36,113 bases of DNA from Sphingobacterium cellulitidis (GTDB taxonomy: Bacteria; Bacteroidota; Bacteroidia; Sphingobacteriales; Sphingobacteriaceae), in contig NOUX01000016.1 in NCBI GenBank assembly GCA_002245855.1, forward strand, positions 1-36,113. Direction: 5' to 3'. Positions 33,532 to 36,113 of the stretch are shown here, piece by piece. How positions within the stretch are numbered: position 1 is the stretch's first letter; every line of letters begins with the position of its first letter. The notes under the pieces were generated by a model. The model did not search any database. It was not told the origin of the DNA and worked only from the letters and a program-made list of their open reading frames with translations. A program made the position numbers and the translations under genes.

Positions 33532-35421
33532 ATGCAAGAAGAGAAAGGTACTATTTCAATTCATACCGAGAATATTTTTCCGGTTATTAAGAAGTTTTTA
33601 TACTCCGATAATGAAATATTTTTACGTGAGTTAGTATCGAATGCGGTAGATGCATCCCAAAAGATCAAGCGATTGGCGTCCTTAGGGCAATATAACGGTG
33701 AAGTTGGGGATTTGACCATTCAGGTTAAACTGGATGAGGCGGCAAAAACGATTACCATATCAGATAACGGTATTGGTATGACTGCTGAAGAAATAAAGAA
33801 ATACATTAATCAAATCGCATTTTCAGGCGCTACTGAATTTATGGAGAAATTCAAGGAAGCAAATGATGCCAATGAAATCATTGGTCGATTTGGTCTAGGA
33901 TTCTATTCTGCCTTTATGGTTGCAGACCAGGTGGAAATTGATTCCCTATCTTTCCAAGAAGGTGCTGAACCTGCACATTGGGTGTGTGATGGTTCTACAT
34001 CCTATGAAATCTCTGCTGGTACCAGAACAACTAGAGGTACCGATGTAATCCTTCATATCAATGAAGAATCATTGGAATTCCTTCAAAAAAATAGAATTCA
34101 ACAAATCCTGAATAAATATTGTAAGTTTTTACCAGTTCCAATTCAGTTTGGAACAAAAACAGAATCTGAACCAGATGGGGAAGATGCTGAAGGTAAACCA
34201 CAGTATAAGTCTGTTGAAGTTCCTAATATCATCAATAATACTCAACCAGCATGGACGAAATCACCTTCGGAATTAACGGATGAAGACTACCTGAAGTTCT
34301 ATCATGAGCTATATCCGCATTCCATGGATGAACCATTATTCTGGATTCACCTAAATGTTGATTATCCATTTAACCTGACGGGTATTCTTTATTTTCCAAA
34401 AATTAAGAATGAACTGGAAATCCAACGTAATAAAATTCAATTATACTCCAGACAAGTATTTATTACCGATGAGGTGAAAGATATTGTTCCTGAATTTTTG
34501 ATGCTATTACAAGGTGTTATTGATTCACCAGATATTCCATTGAACGTTTCCCGCTCTTTCCTACAGGCTGATAGTAATGTTAAGAAAATCAATAATTACA
34601 TCACCAAGAAGGTTGCTGACAAGTTAAATGAGATCTTTAAATCTGACCGTAAAGGATTTGAAGAAAAATGGGCAGACATCAATCTTTTCATCAAATACGG
34701 AATGTTGAGTGATGAGAAATTTGCTGAAAAAGCAAAGGATTTCTGCTTGCTACAAAATGTAAACAACGATTATTACACTTTCAAAGAATATTATGAGAAG
34801 GTGAAGGATATTCAAGTTGACAAAGATGGTAATATCGTTTACCTATATACCCAGGATAAGGCACAACAAGATGGTTATATTTCTGCCGCTTTAGCGAAAG
34901 GGTACGATGTGCTTAACTTCCAAGGACCTTTGGACACCCACTTTGCGGGATATGTAGAGCAGCATGGAGGCGAGAAAATCCAGATGAAGCGTGTGGATTC
35001 CGATGTTATCGATAAGTTGATTCCAAAGGATGAACAGATAGAACAAACATTATCTGAGGATGAAAGCAAAAAAGCGACTGGGATATTTGAGAAAGCGATC
35101 TCTCGCCCTGATATGAAAGTGGAAGTTGATGCATTAAATGCGAATGATCTACCAGTTTCCGTTACGATGGATGAGTTTATGCGTAGGATGAAAGATATGG
35201 CGAAAACCGGTGGCGGTATGGGCTTCTATGGTACATTGCCTGATAATTATAAAGTTACAGTCAATGGTAACCACCCCCTTGTAAAACGCATCGTAGAATC
35301 GAATGAGGATGAAGCTGAAAAATTAGCAAAACAAGCGTTTGATTTGGCATTGTTGTCCAGAGGATTATTAACAGGCGCTGAATTGACGGCATTCGTGAAA
35401 AGAAGTGTGGATCTTATATAG
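33532..35421 (+). CDS. htpG: molecular chaperone HtpG (Hsp90)
   Basis: ATP-dependent Hsp90 chaperone, cytosolic dimer, 629 aa. The GHKL ATPase domain shows ELVSNAVDA (E33, N37, D40), DNGIGMT, and IGRFGLGFYSAFMVAD. The middle domain includes LYFPKIKNELEIQ, RQVFITDEVKDIVPEFL and the conserved DSPDIPLNVSRSFLQAD. The C-terminal dimerisation domain runs to the end. The charged linker is short, about QFGTKTESEPDGEDAEG, as in bacteria. An ATG after an A-rich leader starts it; no strong Shine-Dalgarno is seen. The gene is followed by repeat array 2. Confidence 0.96.
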   Translation: MQEEKGTISIHTENIFPVIKKFLYSDNEIFLRELVSNAVDASQKIKRLASLGQYNGEVGDLTIQVKLDEAAKTITISDNGIGMTAEEIKKYINQIAFSGATEFMEKFKEANDANEIIGRFGLGFYSAFMVADQVEIDSLSFQEGAEPAHWVCDGSTSYEISAGTRTTRGTDVILHINEESLEFLQKNRIQQILNKYCKFLPVPIQFGTKTESEPDGEDAEGKPQYKSVEVPNIINNTQPAWTKSPSELTDEDYLKFYHELYPHSMDEPLFWIHLNVDYPFNLTGILYFPKIKNELEIQRNKIQLYSRQVFITDEVKDIVPEFLMLLQGVIDSPDIPLNVSRSFLQADSNVKKINNYITKKVADKLNEIFKSDRKGFEEKWADINLFIKYGMLSDEKFAEKAKDFCLLQNVNNDYYTFKEYYEKVKDIQVDKDGNIVYLYTQDKAQQDGYISAALAKGYDVLNFQGPLDTHFAGYVEQHGGEKIQMKRVDSDVIDKLIPKDEQIEQTLSEDESKKATGIFEKAISRPDMKVEVDALNANDLPVSVTMDEFMRRMKDMAKTGGGMGFYGTLPDNYKVTVNGNHPLVKRIVESNEDEAEKLAKQAFDLALLSRGLLTGAELTAFVKRSVDLI

Positions 35422-35511
35422 TATTTAGTATTTAGTATAGAGTATTTAGACCTATGGCTGAATAGAAATAGATTCTTCGCTACGCTCAGAAAGACAGAAT
35501 AAATGTATGAG

Positions 35512-35570
35512 GGACGTGGTAAAAAAATGGTTCTTCGGCTTTGCCGAAGAACCATTTTTTTACCACGTCC
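35512..35570. repeat. 28-bp perfect hairpin with TTT loop
   Basis: Left arm 35512-35539, loop TTT (35540-35542), right arm 35543-35570, all 28 pairs perfect. The stem has three blocks: GGACGTGGT, an A7 tract, and TGGTTCTTCGGC. The inner part matches the hairpin at 27449-27483. It lies 90 bp after htpG and may act as its terminator, but the perfect 28-bp stem exceeds a usual terminator. Confidence 0.9.
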
Positions 35571-35591
35571 TAATTTAATTATGTCATTGTC

Positions 35592-36113
35592 ATTCCGCAT
35601 CGAAGATGCGGAATCTATTTTTATGCGTTGTATTGTACAAACATGTCGCCCCGCTGGGGCTGGATAATGCGTGGATGGATAATCGTAAAAGGGCGAATCG
35701 CATACGCCCCTACCAATATGCCGCCCCGCTGGGGCTGTAGGGTGGAAAATGGCTCTTTCTACAAATATGTCACCACTACGGGGTTTGATAATGCGTGGTT
35801 GGATAATCGTAAAAGGGCGTATGCGATACGCCCGTACCAATATGTCGCCCCGCTGGGGCCGGATAATGCGTGGTTGGATAATCGTAAAAGGGCGTATGCG
35901 ATACGCCCGTACCAATATGCTGCACCTACGGGGCTGAAAACATGACAGCGGGAACAAAAACTCCGGAGGAGTTTAATGTTAGTAATAGGAGGCGTTAGAT
36001 GAAATAAGCCCCTCCCGACAGCAATCGCTTTAGCGATTGCTGTCGGGAGGGGCAATTCGTATATGCTATCGGGTTACTAATATTGAACCCCTCTGGGGTT
36101 CCTAAAAACGCTG
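35592..36113. repeat. repeat array 2: inverted mosaic, cut by the window end
   Basis: Non-coding mosaic after htpG. It opens with ATTCCGCATC-GAA-GATGCGGAAT (35592-35614). Next come three units with GCCCC-GCT-GGGGC or CACTACGGGG plus GGATAATCGTAAAA and the GGGCGTAT palindrome. The last two have period 75 (GGATAATCGT at 35801 and 35876; an earlier copy at 35677). Then follow reversed module E (CTACGGGGCTG), D (ACTCC-GGA-GGAGT), C4 and B (CCCCTCTGGGG at 36088-36098). Module order is the reverse complement of array 1. The direct repeat TAGTATTTAG lies just before it, near 35421-35450. No gene supported; the end continues outside the window. Confidence 0.92.
36008..36053. repeat. 21-bp perfect hairpin C4, TTTA loop
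   Basis: Arms at 36008-36028 and 36033-36053. Outer 13 nt GCCCCTCCCGACA, inner GCAATCGC, loop TTTA on the plus strand although its flanks are inverted relative to C1-C3. It differs from C1 at four paired positions, all compensated. Confidence 0.97.

Noticed and set aside
33224..33634. 136-codon plus-strand frame before htpG
   Set aside because: Antisense to the SUFU-like gene and overlaps htpG in another frame; composition (Phe/Lys-rich) is typical of AT-rich shadow.
35421..35450. TAGTATTTAGTATTTAG direct repeat after htpG as an attachment site
   Set aside because: Short low-complexity repeat; no integrase, tRNA or matching second site in the window.
35628..35945. 62-105 codon plus-strand frames in array 2
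   Set aside because: Peptide repeats (MRGWIIVKGR) follow the 75-nt repeat; 75 is a multiple of 3, which keeps the frame open by chance.
35247..35957. 236-codon minus-strand frame covering the end of htpG and array 2
   Set aside because: It runs antisense through htpG codons and then repeats the same peptide from the 75-nt units; an artefact of repeats without stops.

Overview
The window looks like a chromosomal segment of a Bacteroidota species, most likely Sphingobacteriaceae (Sphingobacterium/Pedobacter-like). The DNA is AT-rich and Shine-Dalgarno sites are mostly weak. One or two TAnnTTTG-type -7 promoter elements are visible. The gene families are typical of the group: paired M16 peptidases, DUF3810, DUF4397 lipoprotein, a Tat-exported Gfo/Idh/MocA oxidoreductase beside a DUF1080 protein, and an S9 peptidase. 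No phage, plasmid, transposase, CRISPR or rRNA/tRNA gene was seen.

Layout. 0-1.6 kb: alpha/beta hydrolase and a GyrI/effector-binding-like protein. 1.7-6.2 kb (+): gpsA, hemF and an active/inactive pair of M16 peptidases, closely packed. 6.2-8.2 kb (-): tcdA-like dehydratase, TatD-like hydrolase, an unknown 108-aa protein and an unlisted 55-aa small ORF. 8.4-11.4 kb (+): tight operon of a histone-deacetylase-like enzyme, an NdpA-like nucleoid protein and a DUF3810 membrane metalloprotease-like protein. 11.5-13.0 kb (-): HesB/IscA-type Fe-S carrier and cysteine desulfurase. 13.1-14.0 kb (+): MscS channel. 14.0-18.0 kb (-): glycerol operon glpD-glpK-glpF ending in a 48-aa small ORF that overlaps the end of mscS. 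18.5-23.2 kb (+): Gfo/Idh/MocA oxidoreductase plus a large HEAT-like/DUF1080-DUF1080 protein, probably acting together on oxidised (3-keto) glycosides. 23.6-25.9 kb: S9 peptidase. 27.7-33.5 kb (-): smc, a DUF6882-like protein, a DUF4397 lipoprotein and a SUFU-like protein. 33.5-35.4 kb (+): htpG.

The unexpected content is in the non-coding DNA. Two mosaic arrays of palindromic modules lie at about 25.93-27.48 kb and 35.45 kb to the window end, in opposite orientation, around the smc-htpG block. Array 1 contains about three tandem copies of a 286-287 nt composite unit. Each unit carries a 21-bp perfect hairpin with a TTTA loop. The hairpin occurs four times in the window (three in array 1, one in array 2). 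Its outer 13 bp differ between copies, yet every copy is perfectly self-complementary, with compensating changes at six pair positions and no G-U pairs. The third unit is longer by 75 nt, the same size as a unit repeated in tandem in array 2. Loops of two palindromes appear flipped relative to their flanks. A separate inverted pair of 11-nt period repeats lies at 23.31-23.40 kb. I see a non-autonomous REP-like repeat system here; its mobilising enzyme and function are not visible in the window.
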